DNA of 64,000 nt from Streptomyces sp. CC228A (GTDB taxonomy: Bacteria; Actinomycetota; Actinomycetes; Streptomycetales; Streptomycetaceae), in assembly GCF_021390935.1 (NCBI RefSeq), contig NZ_JAJPUI010000001.1, positions 496,001-560,000 on the forward strand. Direction: 5' to 3'. The position numbers and the translations under genes are program-made. Below the pieces are notes generated by a model that saw nothing but the letters and a program-made list of their open reading frames with translations, was not told the origin of the DNA and did not search any database. Of this stretch, positions 9,765 through 23,831 are shown one piece after another (the stretch's first letter is position 1; every line of letters starts with the position of its first letter).

Positions 9765-10460
9765 AACGCTCCCTGGGTTTGCAGCGGCTGCTGGCTGATC
9801 ATTGACGGACCGGCAGGGGGCTGCGCCCCGCGTCGTTCCGTGAACAGTTTATCGGTCGGGCCCGGCCATTGGACCAGGTGTCTCGCACGTCGGGCGGTTG
9901 CCGGGCGGATGTTCGGCCATATCGCAGGGCCCTGCGGCCGATGATCCCCCGGCGCGAAAGGGGTGAACGCCCGGATCCGGGCGCTGGAGGCGCGCTGTGC
10001 GCACCGGGTGAGAGATACGTCCCATTCGGCGGCACCCCGGCCCCGCGGGCGGGCCGCGACCCGCGCGCGAGCGGACCGCGAGCCGGAGCCCGGCCGGCCC
10101 GAGCGACCCCCGCGCCTGGGCCTGCCCTCGGCGGCCCGGGCCAGTCTCCCCGTACGGCACGGGGCAGGGCGCCGCCGCCACGCCCGGCACAGGCGCAGGC
10201 GCGCCCCGGCGCCCGGCGGCACCCCGTACGGCAGGGGCGGGCAGCTCCGTACGGGCAGGGGGCAGACCGTCCCGTACGCCATGGGGCCGGGCGCGGCGCC
10301 CCGTGGGGCCGGCCGCGCGCCGGGCCGCCGCCGCACGACCCGCCGCCCCGCGAGCCGAGCCGGGCCCGCAGCGAACCGGGTCAGCCGACGGGCCGGCCGC
10401 CAAGCGGGGCGGCGACCCGGACGCGGGGGCTCGGAGGCTCCTGGCGCTCCTGGCGCTCCC
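9765..10460. other. Long noncoding interval upstream of metK
   Basis: About 700 bp holds the metK promoter region but no protein with coding-like codon use. CGTACG palindromes occur four times within 128 bp (10151, 10225, 10248, 10273), mostly flanked by CCCC and CACGGGG-type arms that could form small hairpins. The part next to metK (9765-9860) is less GC-rich and is where a promoter and leader would be expected. Confidence 0.5.
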
Positions 10461-10588
10461 GGGCCACCGGGCCACCGGGCCACCGGGCCACCGGGTCACC
10501 GGGTCACCGGGTCACCGGGTCACCGGGTCACCGGGTCACCGGGTCACCGGGTCACCGGGTCACCGGGTCACCGGGTCACCGGGCCACC
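10461..10588. repeat. 8-bp tandem repeat array, 16 units
   Basis: Sixteen head-to-tail 8-mers without a gap: four GGGCCACC, eleven GGGTCACC and a final GGGCCACC. Each TC unit differs from the outer units by one base. The array lies 62 bp beyond the coaBC stop codon. An 8-bp unit shifts frame each copy, so it is not built to encode protein. Copy-number change by slippage is expected but not shown. Confidence 0.95.
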
Positions 10589-10649
10589 GGGCGAGTGTCA
10601 CGCTGCGGCGACCGCCACCGTCCTGCGCAGCAGAGGTGCGGCGCGGCGC

Positions 10650-11864
10650 TCAGCCGAGGCGGGAGGCCACAAGGTCCCACACGGTGTCGGCGAGGGCTTC
10701 CTTCGGTCCGTACGGGACGGGGGTCTCCGTGCCGTCCGCGCCCAGCACCACGGCCTCGTTCTCCTCCGAGCCGAAGGTCTTGCGCTCGCCGACCTCGTTG
10801 ACGACGAGCAGGTCGCAGCCCTTGCGGCGGAGCTTGGCGCGGCCGTTGGCCAGCACGTCGTCGGTCTCCGCGGCGAAGCCGACGACCACCTGGTCCGGGC
10901 GGGCCCGGTCCGCGGAGATCTCGGCGAGGATGTCGGGGTTGCGCACCAGGGCGACCGGGGCGGGCTCCTGGCCCTCCTTCTTCTTGATCTTGCCCTCGGC
11001 GTACGCGGCGGGGCGGAAGTCCGCGACGGCCGCGGCCATGACCACCGCGTCGGCGTCCGCCGCCGCCTTCAGGACCGCCTCGCGGAGCTGGACGGCCGTG
11101 CCGACGTGCACGACGTCGACGCCCGCCGGGTCGGCGATGCCGGTGTTGGCCTCGACGAGGGTGACGCGGGCGCCGCGGGCCGCCGCCGTGCGGGCCAGGG
11201 CGTAGCCCTGCTTGCCGGAGGAGCGGTTGCCCAGGTAGCGGACCGGGTCCAGGGGCTCGCGGGTGCCGCCCGCGGTCACCACGACATGGCGGCCGGCGAG
11301 GTCGGGCCCCGCGGTGCCGCGGGCCAGGACGCGGCGGCAGACCTCGAAGATCTCGGCGGGGTCGGGCAGCCGCCCCTTGCCCGTGTCGACGCCGGTGAGG
11401 CGGCCGACGGCCGGCTCGATGACCAGTGCGCCGCGGCGGCGCAGCACCGCCACGTTGTCCTGCGTGGCCGGGTGCTCCCACATCTCGGTGTGCATGGCCG
11501 GGGCGAAGACCACCGGGCAGCGGGCGGTGAGCAGCGTGTTGGTGAGGAGGTCGTCGGCGAGGCCGTGCGCGGCCTTGGCGAGCATGTCGGCGGTGGCGGG
11601 GGCGACGACGACGAGGTCGGCGTGCTGACCGATCCGGACGTGCGGGACCTCGTGCACCGCGTCCCAGACCTCGGTGGAGACCGGGTTGCCGGACAGCGCC
11701 GACCAGGTGGGGGCGCCCACGAACTTCAGGGCCGACGCGGTGGGCACGACCCGTACGTCGTGGCCCGACTCGGTCAGCCGGCGCAGCAGCTCGCAGGCCT
11801 TGTACGCGGCGATGCCCCCGCTGACTCCGAGGACGACCCTGGGCTTGGACTGGGACTCGGGCAC
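10650..11864 (-). CDS. coaBC: Bifunctional phosphopantothenoylcysteine decarboxylase / phosphopantothenate-cysteine ligase
   Basis: CoaBC catalyses two consecutive steps of coenzyme A synthesis, joining cysteine to phosphopantothenate and then decarboxylating the product. The N-terminal flavin CoaC domain shows VVLGVSGGIAAYKACELLRR and APAMHTEMWEHPATQDNV. The C-terminal Rossmann CoaB domain shows VTAGGTREPLDPVRYLGNRS, DFRPA, GFAAETDD and the substrate motif GRAKLRRKGCDLLVVNEVG. The open frame begins at 11927, but GTG 11864 gives PESQSKPRVVLG directly before the first strand and has GGGAGG ten bases upstream. It follows rpoZ on the same strand with about 95 bp between them. Confidence 0.94.
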   Translation of the reverse strand: MPESQSKPRVVLGVSGGIAAYKACELLRRLTESGHDVRVVPTASALKFVGAPTWSALSGNPVSTEVWDAVHEVPHVRIGQHADLVVVAPATADMLAKAAHGLADDLLTNTLLTARCPVVFAPAMHTEMWEHPATQDNVAVLRRRGALVIEPAVGRLTGVDTGKGRLPDPAEIFEVCRRVLARGTAGPDLAGRHVVVTAGGTREPLDPVRYLGNRSSGKQGYALARTAAARGARVTLVEANTGIADPAGVDVVHVGTAVQLREAVLKAAADADAVVMAAAVADFRPAAYAEGKIKKKEGQEPAPVALVRNPDILAEISADRARPDQVVVGFAAETDDVLANGRAKLRRKGCDLLVVNEVGERKTFGSEENEAVVLGADGTETPVPYGPKEALADTVWDLVASRLG

Positions 11865-11959
11865 TGGACTTGCGCCTCCCGCTCTGACGGAAACGACTGG
11901 TAGACACGCCTCAGGCCCGGCGGACACCCCGCCGGGCCTGTGATGATGCTGGGGAGCGC

Positions 11960-12232
11960 TTACTGCGCCGGGCCCTCGACGGCCTCGGAGGTCAGCAGCC
12001 CCGCGTTGATCTCCCGCAGGGCGATCGACAGCGGCTTCTCGTGGACGTGGGTGTCCACCAGCGGGCCGACGTACTCCAGCAGGCCCTCACCGAGCTGCGA
12101 GTAGTACGCGTTGATCTGACGCGCACGCTTGGCCGCGTAGATCACGAGGCTGTACTTGGAGTCCGTGGCCTCAAGCAGCTCGTCGATCGGCGGGTTGATG
12201 ATGCCCTCGGGCGCGGTGATGGAAGAGGACAC
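11960..12232 (-). CDS. rpoZ: RNA polymerase omega subunit
   Basis: Omega assists assembly and stability of RNA polymerase and, in many bacteria, forms part of a ppGpp site. The 90-residue product has the conserved core [31 protein letters not shown] and a C-terminal [12 protein letters not shown] helix. The GTG start at 12232 is preceded by GGAAGG. It lies 32 bp downstream of gmk. The gmk-rpoZ pair is common to many bacteria and fits joint control of guanine nucleotide supply and stringent response. Confidence 0.95.
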   Translation of the reverse strand: MSSSITAPEGIINPPIDELLEATDSKYSLVIYAAKRARQINAYYSQLGEGLLEYVGPLVDTHVHEKPLSIALREINAGLLTSEAVEGPAQ

Positions 12233-12264
12233 GCTCTACCTTCCGAAAAAGTGGACAGAAGAAA

Positions 12265-12858
12265 TCAGACAACGTCCATCAAGGCTAGCAGCTCACGCGC
12301 CACGTCCTCGACGGAGGTGTTGACCAGCGTCACGTCGAACTCCGACTCGGCCGCCAGCTCGATCTTGGCGGTTTCCAGGCGTCGCTCGATGACCTCGGGG
12401 GACTCGGTGCCGCGTCCGGTGAGCCTGCGGACCAGCTCGTCCCAGCTCGGCGGGGCCAGGAAGACGAGCTGCGCGTCCGGCATGGAGTCGCGCACCAGGC
12501 GCGCTCCCTGGAGGTCGATCTCCAGCAGGACGGGCTCGCCGCGCTCCAGGCGCTCCTGCACGGCGCCGCGGGGCGTGCCGTAGCGGTTGCCGGCGAACTC
12601 GGCCCACTCCAGCAGCTCGCCGTTGGCGACGAGCTTGTCGAACTCGTCGTCCGTGACGAAGTAGTACTGGACGCCGTCCTGCTCGCCCGGGCGGGGCTTG
12701 CGGGTGGTGGCCGACACGGAGAGCCAGACGTCCGGGTGGACCTTGCGCATATGGGCGACGACCGTGCTCTTGCCGACGCCGGAGGGGCCGGAGAGCACGG
12801 TCAGCCGCGGACGGGCGTCCGGGGGCTCGGGGGTGGTCCCCCGGGATGTTGCTGCCAT
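12265..12858 (-). CDS. gmk: Guanylate kinase
   Basis: Gmk phosphorylates GMP to GDP with ATP. The 197-residue product has the P-loop [12 protein letters not shown] near residue 23, the GMP-binding [21 protein letters not shown] segment and [13 protein letters not shown]. The first 18 residues ([14 protein letters not shown]) are not conserved, so a later start is possible, but ATG 12858 is the usual annotated one. rpoZ follows within 32 bp. The sIHF gene lies about 50 bp upstream on the same strand. Confidence 0.95.
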   Translation of the reverse strand: MAATSRGTTPEPPDARPRLTVLSGPSGVGKSTVVAHMRKVHPDVWLSVSATTRKPRPGEQDGVQYYFVTDDEFDKLVANGELLEWAEFAGNRYGTPRGAVQERLERGEPVLLEIDLQGARLVRDSMPDAQLVFLAPPSWDELVRRLTGRGTESPEVIERRLETAKIELAAESEFDVTLVNTSVEDVARELLALMDVV

Positions 12859-12909
12859 GGGGCGATTATTCCAGCTTCCCGGAGCGCCCCGGACGCCAGG
12901 TGTCGGCCG

Positions 12910-13233
12910 TCAGGCGCCGGAGCCGCCGAACTCCCGCTCCAGGGACGCGATCTGGTTGGAGCCGAGGCCGCGCACACGGCGGCTCTCGGAGATGCCGAGC
13001 CGCTCCATGATCTGCTTGGCGCGGACCTTGCCCACGCCCGGCAGGGACTCCAGGAGGGCGGAGACCTTCATCTTGCCGATGACCTCGTTCTCCTGGCCCT
13101 GCTTGATGACCTCGTGGAGGGAGGCGCCGGAGTGCTTGAGTCGATTCTTGACCTCGGCCCGCTCCCGGCGAGCCGCGGCGGCCTTTTCGAGCGCGGCTGC
13201 GCGCTGTTCAGGGGTAAGGGGCGGAAGAGCCAC
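12910..13233 (-). CDS. Streptomycete integration host factor (sIHF/mIHF-type nucleoid protein)
   Basis: This small nucleoid-associated protein binds DNA without sequence specificity and influences compaction, sporulation and secondary metabolism (family knowledge). The 107-residue length equals the characterised streptomycete protein. The basic helical N-terminus ALPPLTPEQRAAALEKAAAAR is followed by a helix-two-turn-helix DNA-binding core (LLESLPGVGKVRAKQIMERLGI). GTG 13233 is chosen over the longer open frame from 13296 because homology begins at ALPPLTPEQ and GAGGTG sits nine bases upstream. It precedes gmk on the same strand. Confidence 0.95.
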   Translation of the reverse strand: MALPPLTPEQRAAALEKAAAARRERAEVKNRLKHSGASLHEVIKQGQENEVIGKMKVSALLESLPGVGKVRAKQIMERLGISESRRVRGLGSNQIASLEREFGGSGA

Positions 13234-13280
13234 GCCTACGTCACCTCGGATGTCGAACTGTCGGATACGGACCGGTGAGG

Positions 13281-13309
13281 AACCTATGCGGCCCACACCA
13301 AGGGAGCAA
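13281..13309 (-). promoter_or_regulatory. Predicted sigma-70-type promoter of the sIHF gene
   Basis: On the minus strand TTGCTC (13309-13304) and TAGGTT (13286-13281) are separated by 17 bp and lie about 50 bp upstream of the GTG. This fits a housekeeping HrdB promoter. It is a pattern match only. Confidence 0.35.
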
Positions 13310-13586
13310 CGAGCAACGCAGGGACCGTCGCGAACGCTGACTCTCGTCGGAGACTAGCGGCCATGGCCGCCGGAGTCAGCGAGAACGAAGGAAAAGTCCT
13401 GGTCAGGATCGAGCTTGCCAGACAAACGGGACATAGCGCACCCGTTTGGGTGGGGATTGCGTCAACACCCGTCACCGCCCGTTCCGGCGGCGTCACAGCA
13501 GGCCAGGAGCGGGGCCCCGTAGCGGCGCACCGGCGGGCACGTGAAGTGCGTCACATCCGGGGCCGGGGTCCCGCTCCCGTGAGGGC
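13310..13586. other. Interval between the sIHF promoter and pyrF
   Basis: About 280 bp holds the 3' end of the pyrimidine transcript and upstream DNA of the sIHF gene. A 70-codon frame (13284-13496, minus) overlaps it but shows no conserved features or coding-like codon choice. I see no strong terminator hairpin after pyrF. Confidence 0.4.
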
Positions 13587-14432
13587 TCAGGCCGAGGCGA
13601 CCGCGGCGCGGACCTCGTCCGCGTAGCGCTGCGCCGCGTCGCGCAGGGACGCCGGGTCCGGGCCGCGGCCGAGCACCGCCCTGCTCACGTTGGGGACGAC
13701 GTTGCGCACGGCGGCGCCGAACACCGCGGGCAGGTCGGCGGGGGTGGCGCCCTGCGCGCCGATGCCCGGGGCGAGCAGCGGCCCGTTGACGTCCAGCTCG
13801 AAGGAGGACAGGTCGCCGAGAGTGGCGCCGACGACCGCGCCGAAGGACCCCATGGGGGCCTCCCCCGCGTTCTCGGCGGCCAGGTGGGCCAGCATCGTGG
13901 CGGCGACCGTGCGCCCGTCGGCGCGCACCGCGCGCTGGACCTCGGCGCCCTCCGGGTTGGACGTCAGGGCCAGGACGAAGAGTCCGGCGCCGCTCTCCCG
14001 CGCCAGGTCCACGGCCGGGGCCAGCGACCCGTAGCCGAGGTACGGCGAGACGGTCAGCGCGTCCGAGAACAGCGGCGAGTCCTCGCGCAGGTACGTCTCC
14101 GCGTAGGCGGCCATGGTGGAGCCGATGTCGCCGCGCTTGGCGTCCATGACGACGAGCGCGCCCGCCTCGCGCAGCTCGGTGACCGCCTGCTCCAGGACCG
14201 CGACGCCCCGGGAGCCGAAGCGCTCGAAGAACGCGCTCTGCGGCTTGAAGACGGCCACGGTACCGGCCAGCGCCTCCACGACCGTGCGGGTGAAGGCCGT
14301 CAGGCCCCGCACGTCGTCGGTGAGGCCCCAGGCGGACAGCAGGGACGCGTGCGGGTCGATGCCGACGCAGAGCGGACCGCGCTCGTCCATGGCGCGGCGC
14401 AGGCGGGCGCCGAAGGGTTCGGGGCGGCTCAT
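13587..14432 (-). CDS. pyrF: Orotidine 5'-phosphate decarboxylase (actinobacterial type)
   Basis: PyrF decarboxylates OMP to UMP, the last step of pyrimidine synthesis. The 281-residue product is the longer type 2 form: [28 protein letters not shown], and the catalytic [12 protein letters not shown] with the Lys-Asp network. [11 protein letters not shown] and [10 protein letters not shown] follow. ATG 14432 overlaps the pyrD stop (ATGA), which suggests translational coupling. It is the last gene of the pyr operon. Confidence 0.96.
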   Translation of the reverse strand: MSRPEPFGARLRRAMDERGPLCVGIDPHASLLSAWGLTDDVRGLTAFTRTVVEALAGTVAVFKPQSAFFERFGSRGVAVLEQAVTELREAGALVVMDAKRGDIGSTMAAYAETYLREDSPLFSDALTVSPYLGYGSLAPAVDLARESGAGLFVLALTSNPEGAEVQRAVRADGRTVAATMLAHLAAENAGEAPMGSFGAVVGATLGDLSSFELDVNGPLLAPGIGAQGATPADLPAVFGAAVRNVVPNVSRAVLGRGPDPASLRDAAQRYADEVRAAVASA

Positions 14433-15538
14433 GCGGCGGCCTTCCGGGTGTCGGCGCCGACGGCTTCGGCGAGGGTGGCGTACGGGGAGTCCTGGAGGCG
14501 CGCGGCGAGTCCGCGGTGGATCGCGCGGGCGTAGCCGGGGCCCTCGTAGACGAAGGCGCTGTAGCCCTGGACGAGCGTGGCGCCGGCCAGGATGCGCTGC
14601 CAGGCGTCGTCGGCGTTCTCGATGCCGCCCACGCCGACCAGCACCAGCCGGTCCCCGACGCGGGTGTAAAGGCGGCGCAGCACTTCCAGCGAGCGGGCCT
14701 TCAGCGGCGCTCCGGACAGGCCGCCGGTCTCGCCGACGACAGCCGGGTCGGACAGCAGGCCGAGCCCCTCGCGGGCGATCGTGGTGTTCGTGGCGATGAT
14801 GCCGTCCAGGCCGAGTTCCACGGCCAGGTCGGCGACCGCGTCGATGTCGTCGTCGGCGAGGTCGGGGGCGATCTTCACCAGCAGCGGGACGCGCCGCCCG
14901 GTGACCGCGCGGTCGGCGGCCTCGCGGACCGCGGTCAGCAGCGGGCGCAGGTGCTCCACCGCCTGGAGGTTGCGCAGCCCGGGGGTGTTGGGCGACGACA
15001 CGTTCACCACGAGGTAGTCCGCGTGCGGGGCGAGCCGCTCCGTCGACTTCACGTAGTCGCCGGCGGCCTCGGCCTCCGGCACGATCTTGGTCTTGCCGAT
15101 GTTGACGCCGAGGACGGTGCGGAACACCGGGCGGCGCCCCTCCAGGCGCCGGGCCACGGCGGCCGAGCCCTCGTTGTTGAAGCCCATGCGGTTGATGAGG
15201 GCCCGGTCCGGTACGAGGCGGAAGAGGCGCTTCTTGGGGTTGCCGGGCTGCGGCTCGCCGGTGACCGTGCCGATCTCGACGTGGTCGAAGCCCAGCATGG
15301 CCAGTCCGTCGACGGCGACGGCGTTCTTGTCGAAGCCCGCGGCGAGCCCGAAGGGGCTGTGGAAGCGCAGGCCCAGGGCCTCCGTCCGCAGCTCCTTGCG
15401 GCGCGGGGCGAACCAGGCCGCGACGAAGGTGCGCAGGACGGGGACGCGGGCGGTGAGGCGGATCCAGCGGACGGCCGCGTGGTGGGCCCGCTCGGGGTCC
15501 ATCCACCGGAAGACGAGCCGGAAGAACAGTGCGTACAT
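14429..15538 (-). CDS. pyrD: Dihydroorotate dehydrogenase (quinone), class 2
   Basis: PyrD oxidises dihydroorotate to orotate, passing electrons through FMN to membrane quinone. The 369-residue product begins [20 protein letters not shown], the short amphipathic membrane-binding region of class 2 enzymes. [21 protein letters not shown] and [14 protein letters not shown] (the Ser catalytic base of class 2) follow, then the FMN phosphate motifs [12 protein letters not shown] and [11 protein letters not shown]. The start ATG 15538 is separated from carB by 62 bp holding a strong hairpin, so expression may be tuned relative to the upstream genes. Confidence 0.96.
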   Translation of the reverse strand: MYALFFRLVFRWMDPERAHHAAVRWIRLTARVPVLRTFVAAWFAPRRKELRTEALGLRFHSPFGLAAGFDKNAVAVDGLAMLGFDHVEIGTVTGEPQPGNPKKRLFRLVPDRALINRMGFNNEGSAAVARRLEGRRPVFRTVLGVNIGKTKIVPEAEAAGDYVKSTERLAPHADYLVVNVSSPNTPGLRNLQAVEHLRPLLTAVREAADRAVTGRRVPLLVKIAPDLADDDIDAVADLAVELGLDGIIATNTTIAREGLGLLSDPAVVGETGGLSGAPLKARSLEVLRRLYTRVGDRLVLVGVGGIENADDAWQRILAGATLVQGYSAFVYEGPGYARAIHRGLAARLQDSPYATLAEAVGADTRKAAA

Positions 15539-15558
15539 CGAAGTGGTGTCCTCATGAG

Positions 15559-15589
15559 GAGGGGGACACCGGGTTCCGGTGTCCCCCTC
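15559..15589 (-). terminator. Strong hairpin between carB and pyrD inside the pyr operon
   Basis: A perfect 14-bp inverted repeat (GAGGGGGACACCGG / CCGGTGTCCCCCTC) closes a 3-nt loop. It lies in the 62-bp gap between the carB stop and the pyrD start. It could be a partial terminator, an RNA-stabilising hairpin or an attenuator; sequence alone does not decide. Confidence 0.7.
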
Positions 15590-15600
15590 GGGTCGGGCTG

Positions 15601-18901
<3,301 letters not shown>

Positions 18902-18909
<8 letters not shown>

Positions 18910-20041
18910 GCTCGGCCTCCATCAGGGAAACGAAGCGGTCGAACAGGTACGCGGCGTCGTGCGGGCCGGCGGCCGCCTCGGGGTGGTACTGGACGCTGAA
19001 GGCCGGCTGGTCGAGGAGCCGGAGGCCCTCCACCACGTCGTCGTTGAGGCAGACGTGGGAGACCTCGGCGCGGCCGTAGGGGGTCTCGGACACCGTGTCG
19101 AGCGGGGCGTCGACGGCGAAGCCGTGGTTGTGCGCGGTGACCTCCACCTTGCCGGTGGTCCGGTCCTGCACGGGCTGGTTGATGCCGCGGTGGCCGTACT
19201 TCAGCTTGTAGGTGCCGAAGCCGAGGGCGCGGCCGAGGATCTGGTTGCCGAAGCAGATGCCGAACAGCGGCGTCCTGCGCTCCAGCACGGCCCGCATGAC
19301 GGAGACCGGGTGGTCGGCGGTGGCGGGGTCGCCGGGGCCGTTGGAGAAGAACACCCCGTCGGGGTTGACGGCGTAGACGTCGTCGGCGGTGGCGGTGGCG
19401 GGCAGCACGTGCACCTCGATGCCGCGCTCGGCCATCCGCTGCGGGGTCATGCCCTTGATGCCGAGGTCGATCGCGGCGACGGTGAACTTCTTCTCGCCGA
19501 TCGCGGGGACGACGTACGGCTCGGAGGTGGCGACCTGGGCGGACAGGGCGGCGCCCTTCATCTGGGGCTGCGCCTGCACCTTGGCGAGCATCTCGTCGTC
19601 GCCGAGGACGGCGTCGCCGGAGAAGATGCCGACCCGCATCGCACCGCGCTCGCGCAGGTGGCGGGTGAGGGCGCGGGTGTCGACGCCGCTGATGCCGACG
19701 ACGCCCTGCCGCTCCAGCTCCTCGTCGAGGGAGCGCGTGGCGCGCCAGTTGGAGGGGGTGCGGGCGGGGTCGCGGACCACGTAGCCGGAGACCCAGATGC
19801 GGGCCGACTCGGGGTCCTCGTCGTTGACGCCGGTGTTGCCCACGTGCGGGGCGGTCATGACGACGACCTGGCGGTGGTACGAGGGGTCGGTCAGGGTCTC
19901 CTGGTAGCCGGTCATGCCGGTGGAGAAGACGGCCTCACCGAAGGTCTCCCCCACGGCCCCGTAGGCGCGGCCGCGGAAGGCGCGGCCGTCCTCCAGGACG
20001 AGTACGGCGGGGGTCCTGGTCCCCCTAGAGGAGGTCGTCAT
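18902..20041 (-). CDS. carA: Carbamoyl-phosphate synthase small (glutaminase) subunit
   Basis: CarA hydrolyses glutamine and channels ammonia to CarB. The 379-residue product has the N-terminal CarA domain ([25 protein letters not shown]) and a class I glutaminase with nucleophile [12 protein letters not shown] and the His-Glu pair in [15 protein letters not shown] 20041 overlaps the upstream PH-like gene by 4 bp (ATGA) and the gene runs 8 bp into carB. The upstream extension of the frame is rejected because it lies inside that neighbour. Confidence 0.97.
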
Positions 20042-20622
20042 CGTGCGGCGCCTTCCGTGTCGTTCTTGCTGTGCTTGTCGGTCATGGAGTCGAGGGCCTC
20101 GACCCAGTCGGTGTGCTCGGCGGCCCGGTCGGAGCGGAAGCCGGAGTCGATCAGCTGTCCTCCGTGCTCCCAGGTGACGACCAGCAGGCCGCCCTCGGCG
20201 AGGACCTTGCCCGCGATGCCCTTGTCGAGCCGGGCCCCGCGCAGCCGGTCGGCGGGGACGAAGAAGTCGTCCGCCCCGGGCCGTACGACGTGCAGGCCGG
20301 CGTCGGTGAGCGTGAGCTCGGCGCGGCTGCGGGTGCCGAGCCCGTGGGCCACGATCCGGTCGAGCCACTGCCCGGCGGTGGTGGACCCGTGGTAGCGGCC
20401 GCTCATGCTCAGTCTGGCCTCGCCGGGGGTTTCCGGCATGCCCGGCAGCTCCGGGAGGGCGGACTGGAGGCTGCCGCGCCACTTCCAGCCCTGGCACATC
20501 AGCCAGTACACGAGGGCGATGAAGAGCAGCAGTCCCGCGACCCAGCCGAGCCGGGCGGCCCAGTCGGTCACCTCCGCCGAGCGGGGTTCGTCGGCGGCGA
20601 GCAGGAGGAGAGTGGTGGTCAC
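20038..20622 (-). CDS. Membrane-anchored PH-like domain protein embedded in the pyr operon
   Basis: The 194-residue product has one predicted transmembrane helix (about residues 26-44, [20 protein letters not shown]). A soluble part with alternating strands resembles bacterial PH-like folds ([52 protein letters not shown]). I know of no defined role. It lies between pyrC and carA, overlapping each by 4 bp (GTGA and ATGA), so it is co-translated with pyrimidine enzymes. It could tether or regulate them at the membrane, but that is speculation. Confidence 0.85.
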   Translation of the reverse strand: MTTTLLLLAADEPRSAEVTDWAARLGWVAGLLLFIALVYWLMCQGWKWRGSLQSALPELPGMPETPGEARLSMSGRYHGSTTAGQWLDRIVAHGLGTRSRAELTLTDAGLHVVRPGADDFFVPADRLRGARLDKGIAGKVLAEGGLLVVTWEHGGQLIDSGFRSDRAAEHTDWVEALDSMTDKHSKNDTEGAAR

Positions 20623-21905
20623 GCGAGCTTCCCGTCCATGAGCGTGGCGCGGCCCCGCAGGAAGGTGTGGGTGACGCGGCCCGGCAGCTCACGCCCCTCG
20701 TAGGGGGTGTTGCGGCTGCGGGACGCGAAGCCCGCGGGGTCCACGGTCCCACGGTATGCCGGATCGACCAGCGTCAGGTTGGCGGGCTCACCTGCCGAGA
20801 CGGGGCGTCCGTGGCCGGTGGCGCCGCCGATCCTGGCGGGGCTGGAGGACATGCGGTCGGCGACGCCGGCCCAGTCCAGCAGCCCGGTCTCGACCATCGT
20901 GTGCTGGACGACGGACAGCGCGGTCTCCAGGCCGACCATGCCCATGGCGGCGGCGGCCCACTCGCAGTCCTTGTCCTCGTGCGGGTGCGGGGCGTGGTCG
21001 GTGGCCACGATGTCGATGGTGCCGTCGGCGAGGGCCTCGCGCAGCGCCATGACGTCGCGCTCGGTGCGCAGCGGCGGGTTCACCTTGTAGACCGGGTTGT
21101 ACGTCCGGACCAGCTCGTCCGTGAGGAGGAGGTGGTGCGGGGTGACCTCGGCGGTGACGTCGATGCCGCGGGACTTCGCCCAGCGGACGATCTCGACGGA
21201 GCCGGCGGTCGACAGGTGGCAGATGTGGACGCGGGAGCCGACGTGCTCGGCGAGCAGCACGTCCCGGGCGATGATCGACTCCTCGGCGACGGCGGGCCAG
21301 CCGCCGAGGCCGAGCTCGGCTGAGACGACGCCCTCGTTCATCTGGGCGCCCTCGGTGAGGCGGGGCTCCTGGGCGTGCTGGGCGATGACGCCGCCGAAGG
21401 CCTTCACGTACTCCAGGGCGCGGCGCATGATCTGGGCGTCGTCGACGCACTTGCCGTCGTCGGAGAAGACGGTGACGCCGGCGGCGGACTCGTGCATGGC
21501 GCCGAGCTCGGCGAGCTTCCTGCCCTCCAGGCCGACGGTGACGGCGCCGATGGGCTGGACGTCGCAGTAGCCGTGCTCGCGGCCGAGGCGGTAGACCTGC
21601 TCGACGACGCCGGCTGTGTCGGCGACGGGGAAGGTGTTGGCCATGGCGAACACGGCGGTGTAGCCGCCGGAGGCGGCGGCGCGGGTGCCGGTGAGGACCG
21701 TCTCGGAGTCCTCGCGGCCCGGCTCGCGCAGGTGGGTGTGCAGGTCGACGAGGCCGGGCAGCAGGATCAGGCCCTCCGCCTCGACGACGGTGGCGCCCTC
21801 CGCGTCGAGGCCGGTCCCCACCTGGGCGATGGTCTCGCCGTCGACGAGGACGTCCCGGGCGTCGCCGCCGAGGACCTTCGCACCACGGATCAGGGTCTTG
21901 CTCAT
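20619..21905 (-). CDS. pyrC: Dihydroorotase
   Basis: PyrC cyclises carbamoyl aspartate to dihydroorotate in a zinc-dependent reaction. The 428-residue class I enzyme shows the amidohydrolase metal motif [16 protein letters not shown], the bridging/metal region near the FSDDGK and IAQHAQEP segments, [10 protein letters not shown] and the general-base [17 protein letters not shown] 21905 follows GAGGAGACG. The pyrB stop is about 30 bp upstream and the next gene overlaps by 4 bp. Confidence 0.97.
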   Translation of the reverse strand: MSKTLIRGAKVLGGDARDVLVDGETIAQVGTGLDAEGATVVEAEGLILLPGLVDLHTHLREPGREDSETVLTGTRAAASGGYTAVFAMANTFPVADTAGVVEQVYRLGREHGYCDVQPIGAVTVGLEGRKLAELGAMHESAAGVTVFSDDGKCVDDAQIMRRALEYVKAFGGVIAQHAQEPRLTEGAQMNEGVVSAELGLGGWPAVAEESIIARDVLLAEHVGSRVHICHLSTAGSVEIVRWAKSRGIDVTAEVTPHHLLLTDELVRTYNPVYKVNPPLRTERDVMALREALADGTIDIVATDHAPHPHEDKDCEWAAAAMGMVGLETALSVVQHTMVETGLLDWAGVADRMSSSPARIGGATGHGRPVSAGEPANLTLVDPAYRGTVDPAGFASRSRNTPYEGRELPGRVTHTFLRGRATLMDGKLA

Positions 21906-21935
21906 GGGTCGTACGTCTCCTCGGTACGGGGCCGG

Positions 21936-22903
21936 CTAGGCGGACGGGGTGGTGACGGCGGGCTCGTTGCCGCCGAGCAGCAGGTAGAGGACGGCCATGC
22001 GGACGGACACGCCGTTGGCGACCTGCTCGACGACGGTGCAGCGCGGGGAGTCGGCGACCTCGGCGGTGATCTCCATGCCGCGGACCATGGGGCCGGGGTG
22101 CATGACGACGGCGTGCTCCGGCATCCGCGCCATGCGGTCGGCGTCGAGGCCGTAGCGGCGGGAGTACTCGCGCTCGGTGGGGAAGAACGCCGCGTTCATG
22201 CGCTCGCGCTGGACGCGCAGCATCATCACGGCGTCCGACTTCGGCAGGACGGCGTCGAGGTCGTACGAGACCTCGCAGGGCCAGGCGTCGACGCCGACGG
22301 GGACGAGGGTGGGCGGGGCGACGAGGGTGACCTCGGCGCCGAGCGTGTGCAGCAGGGCGACGTTGGAGCGGGCGACCCGGCTGTGCAGGACGTCGCCGAC
22401 GAGGGTGATGCGCTTGCCGGAGAGGTCCTGGCCGAGCCCGGCGTCGGGTCCGACGAGGCGGCGGCGCATGGTGAACGCGTCGAGGAGGGCCTGCGTGGGG
22501 TGCTGGTGGGTGCCGTCGCCGGCGTTGATGACGGGTGCGTCGATCCAGCCGGAGGTGGCGAGCCGGTAGGGCGCGCCGGACGCGCTGTGCCGGATGACGA
22601 CGGCGTCGACACCCATGGCCTCCAGGGTCTGCGCGGTGTCCTTGAGGGACTCGCCCTTGGAGACGCTGGAGCCCTTGGCCGCGAAGTTGATGACGTCCGC
22701 GGAGAGCCGCTTCTCGGCCGCTTCGAAGGAGATGCGGGTGCGGGTGGAGTCCTCGAAGAAGAGGTTGCAGATGGTCCGGCCGCGCAGGGTGGGGAGCTTC
22801 TTGATCGGCCGGTCGGCGACCCGGGCCATCTCCTCGGCGGTGTCGAGGATGAGGACGGCGTCGTCGCGGGTGAGGTCGGCGGCCGAGATGAGGTGGCGCT
22901 TCA

Positions 22904-22904
<1 letters not shown>
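21936..22904 (-). CDS. pyrB: Aspartate carbamoyltransferase catalytic subunit
   Basis: PyrB transfers carbamoyl phosphate to aspartate, the committed pyrimidine step. The 322-residue product shows the carbamoyl-phosphate loop [19 protein letters not shown], the [15 protein letters not shown] motif and [11 protein letters not shown]. No pyrI regulatory subunit gene is nearby, so control probably rests on PyrR at the RNA level. ATG 22904 overlaps the literal pyrR stop as TGATG. Confidence 0.96.
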
Positions 22905-23756
<852 letters not shown>

Positions 23757-23831
23757 GACCTTAAAGGACGTCTGGGTTTGCGTCGTCCACCGTACCAGGC
23801 CCCGGAAGGAGGTCGGCACGGACCGTTCGGC

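Noticed and set aside
9765..9870. SAM riboswitch upstream of metK
   Set aside because: I could not draw the conserved core or pseudoknot of a SAM-I, SAM-IV or SAM-II class; a covariance-model search would decide.
13284..13496. 70-codon minus-strand frame upstream of the sIHF gene
   Set aside because: No conserved motifs, no good ribosome-binding site, and a predicted sIHF promoter lies inside it.
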